From Colimorpha sp045222795 (GTDB lineage Bacteria; Bacteroidota; Bacteroidia; Bacteroidales; P3), in NCBI GenBank assembly GCA_045222795.1, contig JBGUZF010000143.1:1-6137 (forward strand): a DNA stretch of 6,137 bases, read 5' to 3'. Every line of letters starts with the position of its first letter. Within the stretch, counting starts at the first letter, position 1. Shown here one piece after another: positions 1 through 6,137 of the stretch. A program made the position numbers and the translations under genes. The notes below the pieces were generated by a model. That model was not told the DNA's origin, searched no databases, and saw only the letters and a program-made list of their open reading frames with translations.

Positions 1-699
1 TCGTATCTGTGCGACATCGACGACCGTCTGCATGTTTGGGCGGCAGTGCGTCTGTGTCAGGAGGTTACAGAATATCACGGCAACGCCACGGGCATAGGCT
101 TCAAGACACTGCTGGCGCAGAACCGTGCATGGGTTATAACTCGCGCATACTATGATATTAAGCGTCTGCCTGACGCCTTCGAGAAGATTATGTTAAGTAC
201 GTGGTCGCGCGGCAACAACGGCTTGATTTGCAATAGGGATTACCGTGTTTTGACCGAGAATGGCGATACACTGCTGACGGGAACATCGTGCTGGGTGATG
301 ATAGATATGACCGCCAGGCGCGTGCTGAGGCTCAACGAGCTGATAGCCAACTACGAGAATCATCCTGATCTGGCAACGGAATACGAAACACTGCCGCGTA
401 TGGTTGCGCCCAAGATGATCGACGACGACATTAAGATGCAGCGACCTGTGAGTTTCGGAATGCTCGACCATACGATGCACGTGAACAATTCGGAATACAT
501 ACGGATGATATTCGACTATATGCACGAAATTGGATTCGGCACCGGACGTCCGTTCAAATTTGACATCAGTTATCACATGGAATCTCGTCCAGGAGAATTG
601 CTGACGTTGATGCACCGCGAAATAGACGGTTGTCATTGGCTGCAAATCAACAATCCACGAGCCGTCAGCATAACCGCCAAGATAATCGCCGAGCCCTAA
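1..699 (+). CDS. Acyl-ACP thioesterase, FatA/FatB-like, 5'-truncated by window edge
   Basis: The reading frame is open from base 1 to the TAA at 697-699, giving 232 visible residues. The GTG at 46 is an internal Val codon, because similarity to the family continues upstream of it; the true start lies outside the window, probably only about 10-20 residues away. The enzyme should hydrolyse acyl-ACP to free fatty acid in the cytoplasm. Two hot-dog halves are visible. The first (about codons 1-130) carries the NRAWVITR strand and the typical TSCWVMIDMTARRVLRL stretch. The second starts near codon 145 and holds LDHTMHVNNSEYI. In plant FatB the catalytic motif reads D-x-N-x-H followed by VNN; here it is D156-x-T158-x-H160 followed by VNN, so the usual Asn is Thr. 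Family assignment is strong. Chain-length preference cannot be read. It is transcribed convergently toward dxs. Confidence 0.85.
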   Translation, partial: SYLCDIDDRLHVWAAVRLCQEVTEYHGNATGIGFKTLLAQNRAWVITRAYYDIKRLPDAFEKIMLSTWSRGNNGLICNRDYRVLTENGDTLLTGTSCWVMIDMTARRVLRLNELIANYENHPDLATEYETLPRMVAPKMIDDDIKMQRPVSFGMLDHTMHVNNSEYIRMIFDYMHEIGFGTGRPFKFDISYHMESRPGELLTLMHREIDGCHWLQINNPRAVSITAKIIAEP

Positions 700-714
700 A
701 AGCCCGGCTTTTTT
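691..714 (+). terminator. Weak intrinsic terminator-like hairpin after the thioesterase
   Basis: Two overlapping hairpins can form across the stop codon. One pairs AGCC (692-695) with GGCT (706-709) and is followed by a run of T at 709-714. The other pairs AAAAGC (698-703) with GCTTTT (707-712) around a 3-nt loop. Both stems are short, so termination efficiency is uncertain, but the position at the gene end and the T-run make the call reasonable. Confidence 0.45.
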
Positions 715-770
715 ATGTTATTTTATCTTACCAATACCGTGGTTATGTTAAATAGTATAGGTTAAAATAT

Positions 771-799
771 ATGGTGTGCCCTGCTTCAGGACACACCAT
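771..799 (-). terminator. Strong hairpin 3' of dxs, probable terminator
   Basis: ATGGTGTG (771-778) pairs perfectly with CACACCAT (792-799). After one C/A mismatch (779/791), CCTG (780-783) pairs with CAGG (787-790) around a 3-nt loop (784-786). The hairpin begins 1 nt beyond the dxs stop codon. On the minus strand it is followed by ATATTTTAAC, a short T-containing tail, so dxs termination is the natural reading. On the plus strand it is followed by TTTTA, so it could also stop read-through from the thioesterase and act in both directions. Confidence 0.7.
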
Positions 800-800
800 T

Positions 801-2687
801 TTACATCTGTGCTGCAAGGACTATGGAGGCTTTGTCGATATGGCAGTCAGATTTTAGTTCTGCCACAGATCCATGCGGAACGAACTGGTCGGGAATAGCG
901 AGAATGCAGACCTTGGAGGTCTCGGTCGGATGATTCTCGGCGAAATATTCCATCACTGCCTCTCCGAAGCCACCCATGCGGACTCCGTCCTCGACGGTTA
1001 CGATGCGGCGGAATCCCGCTGTGGCAATCTCGTCGAGCATCTTGGTGTCCATCGGCTTGAGGAATCGCATGTCGTAGACAGCTGCCGAAATACCCTGCTC
1101 CTGCAGTTCTTCGGCGGCGGCAAGGGCGTCGTTGCCGGGATGTCCGAGACTTATGATGGCCACGTCGCCACCCTTTCGCAGGCAGCGCCCCTCTCCTACT
1201 CTAATCTCGCTAAATGTTGATTCCCAGTCGCTATGCACACTTGAACCGCGCGGATAGCGTATCACCACGGGACCGTGGTCGGGCAACTGGGCGGTGTACA
1301 TCATGTTGCGCAGTTCGTGCTCGTCCATAGGGGCGCAGACGGTGAGGTTGGGAATGGGTCGCAGATATGCCAGGTCGAAGGAGCCTTGGTGTGTGGCACC
1401 GTCCTCACCCACTATGCCGGCGCGGTCGAGACAGATGACGACGGGCAGATTCTGCAGTGCCACATCGTGGATGATCTGGTCGTAGGCGCGCTGCGCGAAG
1501 GTGGAATAGATATTGCAGAACGGCATCATGCCCTGTGCCGCAAGACCTGCCGCAAAGGTGACGGCGTGTTGCTCGGCGATACCCACGTCGAACACTCGGT
1601 CAGGCATGGCCTGCTGCATGATATTCAGCGAGCAGCCGCTGAGCATGGCCGGCGTGATACCTACTATGGCGGGGTTCTGATTGGCGAGCTCAAGGATGGT
1701 GCGGCCGAAGACCTCCTGGTATTTCAGGGGCTGGTCGGCGGTATTCTGCACTATCTGGTTGCCCGTACGTATGTCGTATTTGCCTGGTGCGTGATAAGTT
1801 ATGGGGTCTTTCTCGGCCTGACGCAAGCCCTTGCCCTTCTGGGTGAAGATATGCAGCAGTTTGGGACCGTCAATCTCCTTGAGGCGTCGCAACGTCTCCA
1901 CGAGCTGTCCGATATCGTGGCCGTCGACAGGACCGAAATAGCGGATGCCGAGTGCCTCGAAGAGGTTGCTGCCGCCGAGGGCCGCAGTCTTCGCCATCGA
2001 TGTCATGCGCTGGAAGAAGCCTATGGAGTGGTCGTGACGGCGACCGCCCTCGCTGCCGTCGAGGCGACGCCACACCTTGTCCTTCAGATTGTTGTAGTGG
2101 CGCGACGAGGTGATGCGCGTGAGGTAGCGGTCCAATCCTCCGACAGCCTTGTCGATAGATATGCCGTTGTCGTTGAGGATGATGAGCACGTTGGCCTTGG
2201 AACAGCCTAGGTTGTTGAGGGCCTCGAAAGCCTCGCCGCCCGTGAGGGCGCCGTCGCCGATGACGGCGATATGGTTGCGCGAGGTGTCGCCCTGCAGCTT
2301 GCTGGCGGTGGCCATGCCGAGGGCGGCGGAGATGGAGGTGGAACTGTGACCTGTGCCGAAAGCGTCGTAAGGGCTCTCACTCATGCGCGGGAAGCCGCTG
2401 AGACCGCCATGTGTGCGGATGGAGGCGAATTGCTCTCCCCTACCCGTCAGTATCTTATGGGCGTAGGACTGATGTCCCACATCCCAGATAAGTTTGTCGT
2501 CGGGAGTGTTGAAGACATAGTGCAGGGCAACGGTGAGTTCCACCACGCCGAGACTTGAGGCCAGGTGGCCGGGATGCGAAGAAAGAGTGTCAATGATATA
2601 GTCGCGCAGCTGTTCGGCCAGCGGTTGCAGTTGGTCTAGTGGCAGTTTGCGCAGTTCGGCGGGAGTCTTGATTTCTCTGAGTAACAT
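801..2687 (-). CDS. dxs: 1-deoxy-D-xylulose-5-phosphate synthase
   Basis: Cytoplasmic, thiamine-diphosphate-dependent enzyme that condenses pyruvate with glyceraldehyde 3-phosphate to give DXP, the entry step of the MEP isoprenoid pathway and a precursor for thiamine and pyridoxal. At 628 residues it has the family's normal length. The N-terminal domain shows SSHPGHLASSLG (His38), WDVGHQSYAHK (69-78) and the ThDP/Mg motif GDGALTGGEAFEALNN (144-159) with LNDN (171-174). FGPVDGHD lies at 251-258. The pyrimidine-binding domain shows DVGIAEQHA (367-375) with the activating Glu372, then DRAGIVGEDGATHQG (421-435) and RYPRG (477-481). A transketolase-type C-terminal domain follows. The ATG at 2685-2687 is preceded by a 39-nt repeat-containing gap and no Shine-Dalgarno. 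It probably shares a transcript with the secreted-protein gene upstream. No key residue appears to be missing. Confidence 0.98.
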   Translation of the reverse strand: MLLREIKTPAELRKLPLDQLQPLAEQLRDYIIDTLSSHPGHLASSLGVVELTVALHYVFNTPDDKLIWDVGHQSYAHKILTGRGEQFASIRTHGGLSGFPRMSESPYDAFGTGHSSTSISAALGMATASKLQGDTSRNHIAVIGDGALTGGEAFEALNNLGCSKANVLIILNDNGISIDKAVGGLDRYLTRITSSRHYNNLKDKVWRRLDGSEGGRRHDHSIGFFQRMTSMAKTAALGGSNLFEALGIRYFGPVDGHDIGQLVETLRRLKEIDGPKLLHIFTQKGKGLRQAEKDPITYHAPGKYDIRTGNQIVQNTADQPLKYQEVFGRTILELANQNPAIVGITPAMLSGCSLNIMQQAMPDRVFDVGIAEQHAVTFAAGLAAQGMMPFCNIYSTFAQRAYDQIIHDVALQNLPVVICLDRAGIVGEDGATHQGSFDLAYLRPIPNLTVCAPMDEHELRNMMYTAQLPDHGPVVIRYPRGSSVHSDWESTFSEIRVGEGRCLRKGGDVAIISLGHPGNDALAAAEELQEQGISAAVYDMRFLKPMDTKMLDEIATAGFRRIVTVEDGVRMGGFGEAVMEYFAENHPTETSKVCILAIPDQFVPHGSVAELKSDCHIDKASIVLAAQM

Positions 2688-2690
2688 TTA

Positions 2691-2718
2691 ACTTAACACT
2701 TAACGCTAAACGCTTAAC
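2691..2718. repeat. Tandem 7-bp repeat, four units, in front of dxs
   Basis: Read on the minus strand, the gap holds four contiguous heptamers: GTTAAGC (2718-2712), GTTTAGC (2711-2705) and GTTAAGT twice (2704-2698, 2697-2691). A partial unit (AGT, 2721-2719) lies at the upstream edge. Consensus is GTTAAGY with one internal A-to-T change. It fills nearly the whole 39-nt space between the stop of the secreted-protein gene and the dxs start codon, ending 3 nt before the ATG, so it lies in the dxs ribosome-landing zone. Function is unknown; it could be a slippage-prone spacer or a leader element. Confidence 0.85.
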
Positions 2719-2726
2719 ACTATTTT

Positions 2727-3698
2727 CTACCTTTTATAAGCAGGAGCCTGCTTGTCGAGAGGCTCGAAAGGTTTGTTCAGTTTCTTGTCTTTGAGGCGGC
2801 CCTGGGCACCGTCGCGCAGTTCCCATTTGCCGTCGATGAAGGCGTATGCCATCTCGACGCCCGACGGCACATAGTATTGGAAGAGGCCTTCCATGCCGGG
2901 CACCTGTGGCTCCACCTCGTCGAAGAGTATCATCTTCTCCTTGTGGAGCTTGCTCTTCTCCTCGGTGCGGTAGCGGTTGGAACCTTTCACCTTGACGCGG
3001 GTGCGTTCAACCTCTTCGACGTACTGTTCCTCATAGCTGAGGTTGACCATGGCCTTGTCTGTGTATTCCAGCACTATGCGGCGCTGGTTGCGCTCGCGGC
3101 GGAACACCGGTGCTCCGAATTGCGGCACGCCGCTACGGAACATCACGGGCTCTATTATCTTGCGTTCGGTGAGGTTGTCGACACCGTTCCATCCGAGGAG
3201 CGTGTAGACGGTCTTGCCGTTATAGGATGTCTGTATGAGTTCCTGGTAGACGGCACCGAGCCATTGGTCGGGCGTGAGGGTGCTCTCCTCGCGGTTCATT
3301 ATCTCTTCGCTCTTGTCGTGCAGCAGGCCGAACTGGTATTCCTCCTCTTTGTCGTTGTAGTATTGCACCGCGCCGAAACATTCGAACTCACCGTCGTCGC
3401 GAACCACGGCCCACGAGAAGATGCGCAGCAGTCCGTCGGGCGATGTGAGCACCGATGCCACCGTTGGCAGCTGCCATTTCCATTTCTCCGACTCGTCCTC
3501 CGCCAGGGCTTTGGCGAGAGCCTGCACAGCCTGTTCCGAGGCCAGGTAGCGCTCGTTGTCGGTGGGTGCCGACGCCACGCGGTTGAGCAGCGAGGCCAGC
3601 TGTTGCTGGTGACGGCTCATAGTTGCTTTGTCCTGTGCCTGTGCGGCGCAGCAGAGCAGCATGGCGGCAGCGATGGTCAGTGTCCTGATGAATGTCAT
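2727..3698 (-). CDS. Secreted protein of unknown function (signal peptide)
   Basis: I do not recognise a named family. The 323-residue product starts with a classic type I signal peptide: Arg5, a hydrophobic core to about residue 18, and an AQA site (19-21) before Gln22. The adjacent Cys16-Cys17 do not sit in a lipobox, so a lipoprotein is unlikely. The mature protein should be periplasmic or exported. Residues 24-75 look helical and polar. A beta-rich region follows, with aromatic-rich stretches SPDGLLRIFSWAVVRDDGEF (86-105) and VYTLLGWNGVDNLTERK (164-180). Residues 222-260 are highly charged (many Glu, Lys, Arg), and the C-terminus is basic and Pro-containing. No catalytic motif, repeat or membrane segment is visible in the mature part. 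It lies upstream of dxs with a 39-nt gap, so co-transcription is likely, but a functional link to isoprenoid synthesis is not implied by anything in the sequence. Confidence 0.85.
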   Translation of the reverse strand: MTFIRTLTIAAAMLLCCAAQAQDKATMSRHQQQLASLLNRVASAPTDNERYLASEQAVQALAKALAEDESEKWKWQLPTVASVLTSPDGLLRIFSWAVVRDDGEFECFGAVQYYNDKEEEYQFGLLHDKSEEIMNREESTLTPDQWLGAVYQELIQTSYNGKTVYTLLGWNGVDNLTERKIIEPVMFRSGVPQFGAPVFRRERNQRRIVLEYTDKAMVNLSYEEQYVEEVERTRVKVKGSNRYRTEEKSKLHKEKMILFDEVEPQVPGMEGLFQYYVPSGVEMAYAFIDGKWELRDGAQGRLKDKKLNKPFEPLDKQAPAYKR

Positions 3699-3827
3699 AA
3701 TTGTATATAAAAACGAAGTTCATTTTTTTTTATTGTAAAAAGATAAAAAAGTTTTAAAAAAAAGTGTATATTTGCACTCTGAAAACAAGACTATATAATA
3801 TCGTAAATAATAAATTTAGAGAATTCT
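3699..3827. promoter_or_regulatory. Divergent A/T-tract-rich intergenic promoter region
   Basis: This 129-bp spacer separates two divergent genes and must contain both promoters. It holds a series of A- or T-tracts: A at 3709-3713, nine T at 3723-3731, A at 3737-3741, A at 3745-3750 and eight A at 3756-3763. For the minus-strand gene, two sites resemble the Bacteroidetes -7 box with one mismatch each: TATCTTTT (minus strand, 3745-3738) and TAGTCTTG (minus strand, 3793-3786). Neither has a clear TTTG partner upstream, so I do not choose between them. Confidence 0.5.
3767..3774 (+). promoter_or_regulatory. Bacteroidetes-type -7 promoter box for the membrane RyR gene
   Basis: TATATTTG matches the Bacteroides primary-sigma -7 consensus TAnnTTTG exactly. 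Transcription would be expected to begin several bases downstream, around 3779-3783, leaving a leader of about 45-50 nt before the ATG at 3828. No TTTG is visible at the expected distance of about 19-21 bp upstream; that stretch is A-rich instead. The -33 element is therefore poor, and the upstream A-tracts may compensate. Confidence 0.65.
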
Positions 3828-5939
3828 ATGATGTCAAACTTTGAACTTATTGTATGTGCTGCCATCGGCGCCATGGCATTCTATGCGACAGCCCATCTAA
3901 TTGTGGGCATTGTGCTTAGGATTGGCAAATCACCTGAATATCACTATAAATTGCTACCCACGGCTGCCATTGCAACTCTCCTGAACGGATGGACGGTCTA
4001 TTTTATCGGTTTCTCCATGGTGGGCAACGATGCATCTGTCTTTTCAGTACTTGTACGTTCTTTCCTGGCCTCTATCAGCATGTTTGTCGGTGGCAGCTTC
4101 TTCCAGGAGCTTGACGGGATGACATCACATGGAGTGTACATGTTCCTCCTTGCATTACTGCAGGTTGTGGCGCTTCTTATCACAGCCATTTTCGCTGTTC
4201 GGATGCTGTCCAAGAGGTTTGAGTCATACATACGCACTTTCAACTATACGCTGTTCCCACGGAAGAAGACCCTTAATGTCTTCATAGGCCTCAACCCTTA
4301 CACCATAGGCTTTTTGCAGAGCATGCCGCTGGAAGGCAAGAAAAAAGACCACAACGTCATTGTCGACTTGCCGACAGAGGGTAGCCAGGAGAGTTTCACC
4401 GTCAGCCTCGAGACCATCTTCGGTTTCTTCCCCTACAAGATGGAATATATCAAACTCCTCAAGGGGGTGAAGTATGTGTTGATGAATTCCGACAAGGACC
4501 CGGCATTGCTCACGTCGGCACCCAACGAAAACATCCTTGACCAGATAAACCTCGGCGACCTCCGTACGCTGGTCTATTGCCATGAAAAGATACGTGTGTA
4601 TTTCTTCGACAGCGACAACGAGGGCAACATCAAGGCGGCGACGCAGCTGATGGCCGACAAGGTCTTTGCCGAGAAGAAGTTCGAAGTGTATGTTTCGGCC
4701 GATGGGTCGGAGGAAAACCTCATTGTGGCCGATAACAAAGGATGGAGTCTGGTCGACCCCGCCACCCTCGCCATCAGGATGCTCCGCACCGACCCACAGG
4801 CGCAGCCGGTCAGGTACCTGCCCAGGAGCGCCGAAGAAATGAATTCGGCCATTGTTCGCGAACCGTTCGAGGCACTGGTGGTGGGCTTTGGCCACACCGG
4901 CCGCGAGGCGCTCTCGTTCCTCTACGAAACCGCCGCCTTCCCGGATGCATCACGCCGCAGGACTCCTTTCTTGTGCCACATCGTCGATTACGAAATTGAG
5001 GCCCGCAAGGAAGACTGGTGCCGCCGCAGCCGCGCCACCATGCATGGCGGCATCACATTTGAGTCGCTGAACGATAGATGCGACGGCTATTGGGAATGGC
5101 TATCTTCAATCATCTCGAAACTCAACTATATCGTTGTCGCCACCGGCAACGATGAAGAGAATATCCGTATCGCGGTGTCGCTGCTGCGCCTGTACCTGCA
5201 GGAGACCGGCGGCAAGGGCAAGGCCTTGCCGGGCATATATCTATGCTTGCGCGCCCCACAGTCGTCGCACATGCTCGACGCCATAGCCAGCGGGTATGGC
5301 GACTACGGGAAGATGCTGCATGCCTTTGGTGGAAATGCACAGATATACTCCTACGACAACATCATCATCGACAGGGCGTTGCAAGGAGGTCTGATGTTCA
5401 ACAGCGCCTACAACAGCCTTTCGGCCCGGTTCGAGGGCAACGCCGTCTCCCCAGAGCAGCACAAGCCCACGCTCGACAACCTCTATGCCCATCGTTCGGC
5501 TGCACAGCAGAACCTGCGTAACTTCCTGCACGGCCTCACCAAACTGCAACTCATCGGTCTCAACGAAGAGGATGTCCGCCAGGCACTCACACTCCGCTAC
5601 AAAGGACAGTCGCTCGATGCCGGTCAGGAGCACATTGTGAAGCTGGTCGACGATGTGATTGGGTATGCCCAAGCCCATGACGGAAAGTACCCCACTAATC
5701 CTTCCGACGACCCCGTCGAAACACTGCTCTGCAATGTCGCCATCTGTGAGCATCTGCGCTGGAACGCCGCCATGGAGTTGCAAGGTTATACCTACGGTAC
5801 CAAGAAGGACCATTTGCGCCGCACCCACCCATGCCTCACCGACTGGGATAATCTCACCTACGAGAAGCAGGCATACGACTTCTTGGCCCTTGAGACCATC
5901 TTCCACATGATTGTCAACGACGTGGAACAAACACGCTAA
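3828..5939 (+). CDS. Membrane-anchored TrkA-N/RCK-like protein with C-terminal RyR domain
   Basis: A 703-residue protein in four parts. (a) Hydrophobic segments at about 5-32, 43-66, 71-92 and 102-127, ending in a basic patch (R125, K129, R130). (b) Residues about 146-330: alternating strands and helices, with VFIGLN (151-156) and YFFDSDNEGN (258-267), resembling a degenerate RCK/Rossmann unit. (c) A clear TrkA-N-type Rossmann domain at about 348-470: glycine motif G353-F-G-H-T-G358, acidic strand end at D387, and VATGNDEEN (437-445), typical of the family. (d) A RyR repeat domain at about 630-700, recognised by EHLRWN (641-646), GYTYG (653-657), THPCL (666-670) and DWDNL (672-676). The TrkA-N part suggests dinucleotide binding; RyR domains are thought to bind ligands. 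The first ATG after the in-frame TAA at 3804 was used; ATG at 3831 is also possible. A STAND NTPase gene starts 7 nt downstream. A sensor or channel-like role is inferred. Confidence 0.85.
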   Translation: MMSNFELIVCAAIGAMAFYATAHLIVGIVLRIGKSPEYHYKLLPTAAIATLLNGWTVYFIGFSMVGNDASVFSVLVRSFLASISMFVGGSFFQELDGMTSHGVYMFLLALLQVVALLITAIFAVRMLSKRFESYIRTFNYTLFPRKKTLNVFIGLNPYTIGFLQSMPLEGKKKDHNVIVDLPTEGSQESFTVSLETIFGFFPYKMEYIKLLKGVKYVLMNSDKDPALLTSAPNENILDQINLGDLRTLVYCHEKIRVYFFDSDNEGNIKAATQLMADKVFAEKKFEVYVSADGSEENLIVADNKGWSLVDPATLAIRMLRTDPQAQPVRYLPRSAEEMNSAIVREPFEALVVGFGHTGREALSFLYETAAFPDASRRRTPFLCHIVDYEIEARKEDWCRRSRATMHGGITFESLNDRCDGYWEWLSSIISKLNYIVVATGNDEENIRIAVSLLRLYLQETGGKGKALPGIYLCLRAPQSSHMLDAIASGYGDYGKMLHAFGGNAQIYSYDNIIIDRALQGGLMFNSAYNSLSARFEGNAVSPEQHKPTLDNLYAHRSAAQQNLRNFLHGLTKLQLIGLNEEDVRQALTLRYKGQSLDAGQEHIVKLVDDVIGYAQAHDGKYPTNPSDDPVETLLCNVAICEHLRWNAAMELQGYTYGTKKDHLRRTHPCLTDWDNLTYEKQAYDFLALETIFHMIVNDVEQTR

Positions 5940-5946
5940 AACCATT

Positions 5947-6137
5947 ATGAACCAAAACCCTTGGGCCGGACTGGCCTCCTACCAAGACCCTGCGGCGGGC
6001 AGCACGCTGCTCTTCTGCGGGCGCGACAACGAGAGCTACGACCTCGCCGCGCTGGTCGACGACAATATCTTCTGCACCCTCTATGGCAAGAGCGGCACGG
6101 GTAAGACCTCGCTGCTCAACGCCGGTGTCTTCCCTCG
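5947..6137 (+). CDS. STAND-type P-loop NTPase, 3'-truncated by window edge
   Basis: ATG at 5947-5949 opens a frame that stays open to the window end (63 full codons). The N-terminus carries NPWAGLASY (4-12), FCGRDNE (23-29) and a strand leading into a Walker A loop, G47-K-S-G-T-G-K53-T54-S, followed by LLNAGVFP (56-63). The order 'NP..GL..Y', 'F.GR..E', P-loop, then 'LL.AG..P' is characteristic of the bacterial novel-STAND/AAA16-like ATPases, which act as NTP-dependent switches often carrying C-terminal repeats or effectors. Walker B, the arginine finger, the sensor repeats and any effector lie outside the window, so the subtype and output cannot be read. The start lies 7 nt after the stop of the membrane RyR gene, so the two are almost certainly one operon and possibly translationally coupled. 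There is no Shine-Dalgarno, as is usual in Bacteroidota. Confidence 0.85.
   Translation, partial: MNQNPWAGLASYQDPAAGSTLLFCGRDNESYDLAALVDDNIFCTLYGKSGTGKTSLLNAGVFP

Noticed and set aside
46..48. GTG at 46 as the start of the thioesterase
   Set aside because: The same frame is open back to base 1 and encodes family-like sequence there, so this is an internal Val codon.
730..743. Small inverted repeat ACCA/TGGT in the convergent spacer
   Set aside because: Only four base pairs around a 6-nt loop, with no T-run directly after it; expected by chance.
1275..2210. Long plus-strand open frame opposite dxs
   Set aside because: It is antisense to the well-supported dxs frame and its translation shows no family motif; it is a by-product of GC-rich codons on the other strand.
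2877..3710. Long plus-strand open frame opposite the secreted-protein gene
   Set aside because: The minus-strand frame has a proper signal peptide and normal composition, whereas the antisense product is a His/Leu/Val-rich sequence without recognisable features.
5241..5945. Minus-strand frame across the 3' part of the membrane RyR gene
   Set aside because: It lies opposite the clear TrkA-N and RyR motifs of the plus strand, so it is a shadow frame.
1..6137. CRISPR array, tRNA/rRNA gene, insertion sequence or phage attachment site
   Set aside because: I looked for spaced direct repeats, tRNA-like cloverleaf sequence, transposase motifs and terminal inverted repeats and saw none; the only direct repeat found is the 7-bp array at 2691-2718, which has no spacers.

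Overview
The window looks like a chromosomal segment of a Bacteroidota bacterium, most likely order Bacteroidales and perhaps Prevotella-like. The evidence is a textbook Bacteroidetes -7 box (TAnnTTTG form) in front of one gene, AT-rich leaders without Shine-Dalgarno sequences, a FatA/FatB-type acyl-ACP thioesterase of the kind common in that group, and high-GC coding regions separated by very AT-rich spacers. The genus is an inference; no rRNA or other marker is present.

Layout: (1) 1-699, plus strand: an acyl-ACP thioesterase missing its N-terminus at the window edge. (2) 700-800: a short convergent spacer with one weak terminator-like hairpin for the thioesterase and one strong hairpin just beyond the stop of dxs. 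(3) 801-3698, minus strand: a two-gene unit in which an unrecognised secreted protein is followed, after 39 nt, by dxs (1-deoxy-D-xylulose-5-phosphate synthase). The 39-nt gap is almost entirely a four-copy 7-bp tandem repeat. (4) 3699-3827: a divergent, A/T-tract-rich promoter region. (5) 3828-6137, plus strand: a two-gene accessory cassette running off the right edge.

The left half is core metabolism: release of fatty acids from ACP, and the entry step of the MEP isoprenoid pathway. The right half is the interesting part. A 703-residue protein combines an N-terminal membrane module, a Rossmann-like region, a clear TrkA-N-type Rossmann domain and a C-terminal ryanodine-receptor (RyR) repeat domain. 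Seven nucleotides after its stop begins a P-loop NTPase of STAND type, cut off just after its Walker A motif. A membrane-anchored nucleotide/ligand sensor next to a STAND switch ATPase resembles a signalling or conflict (possible anti-phage) module. That role is inferred from architecture and context and is not demonstrated by the sequence.
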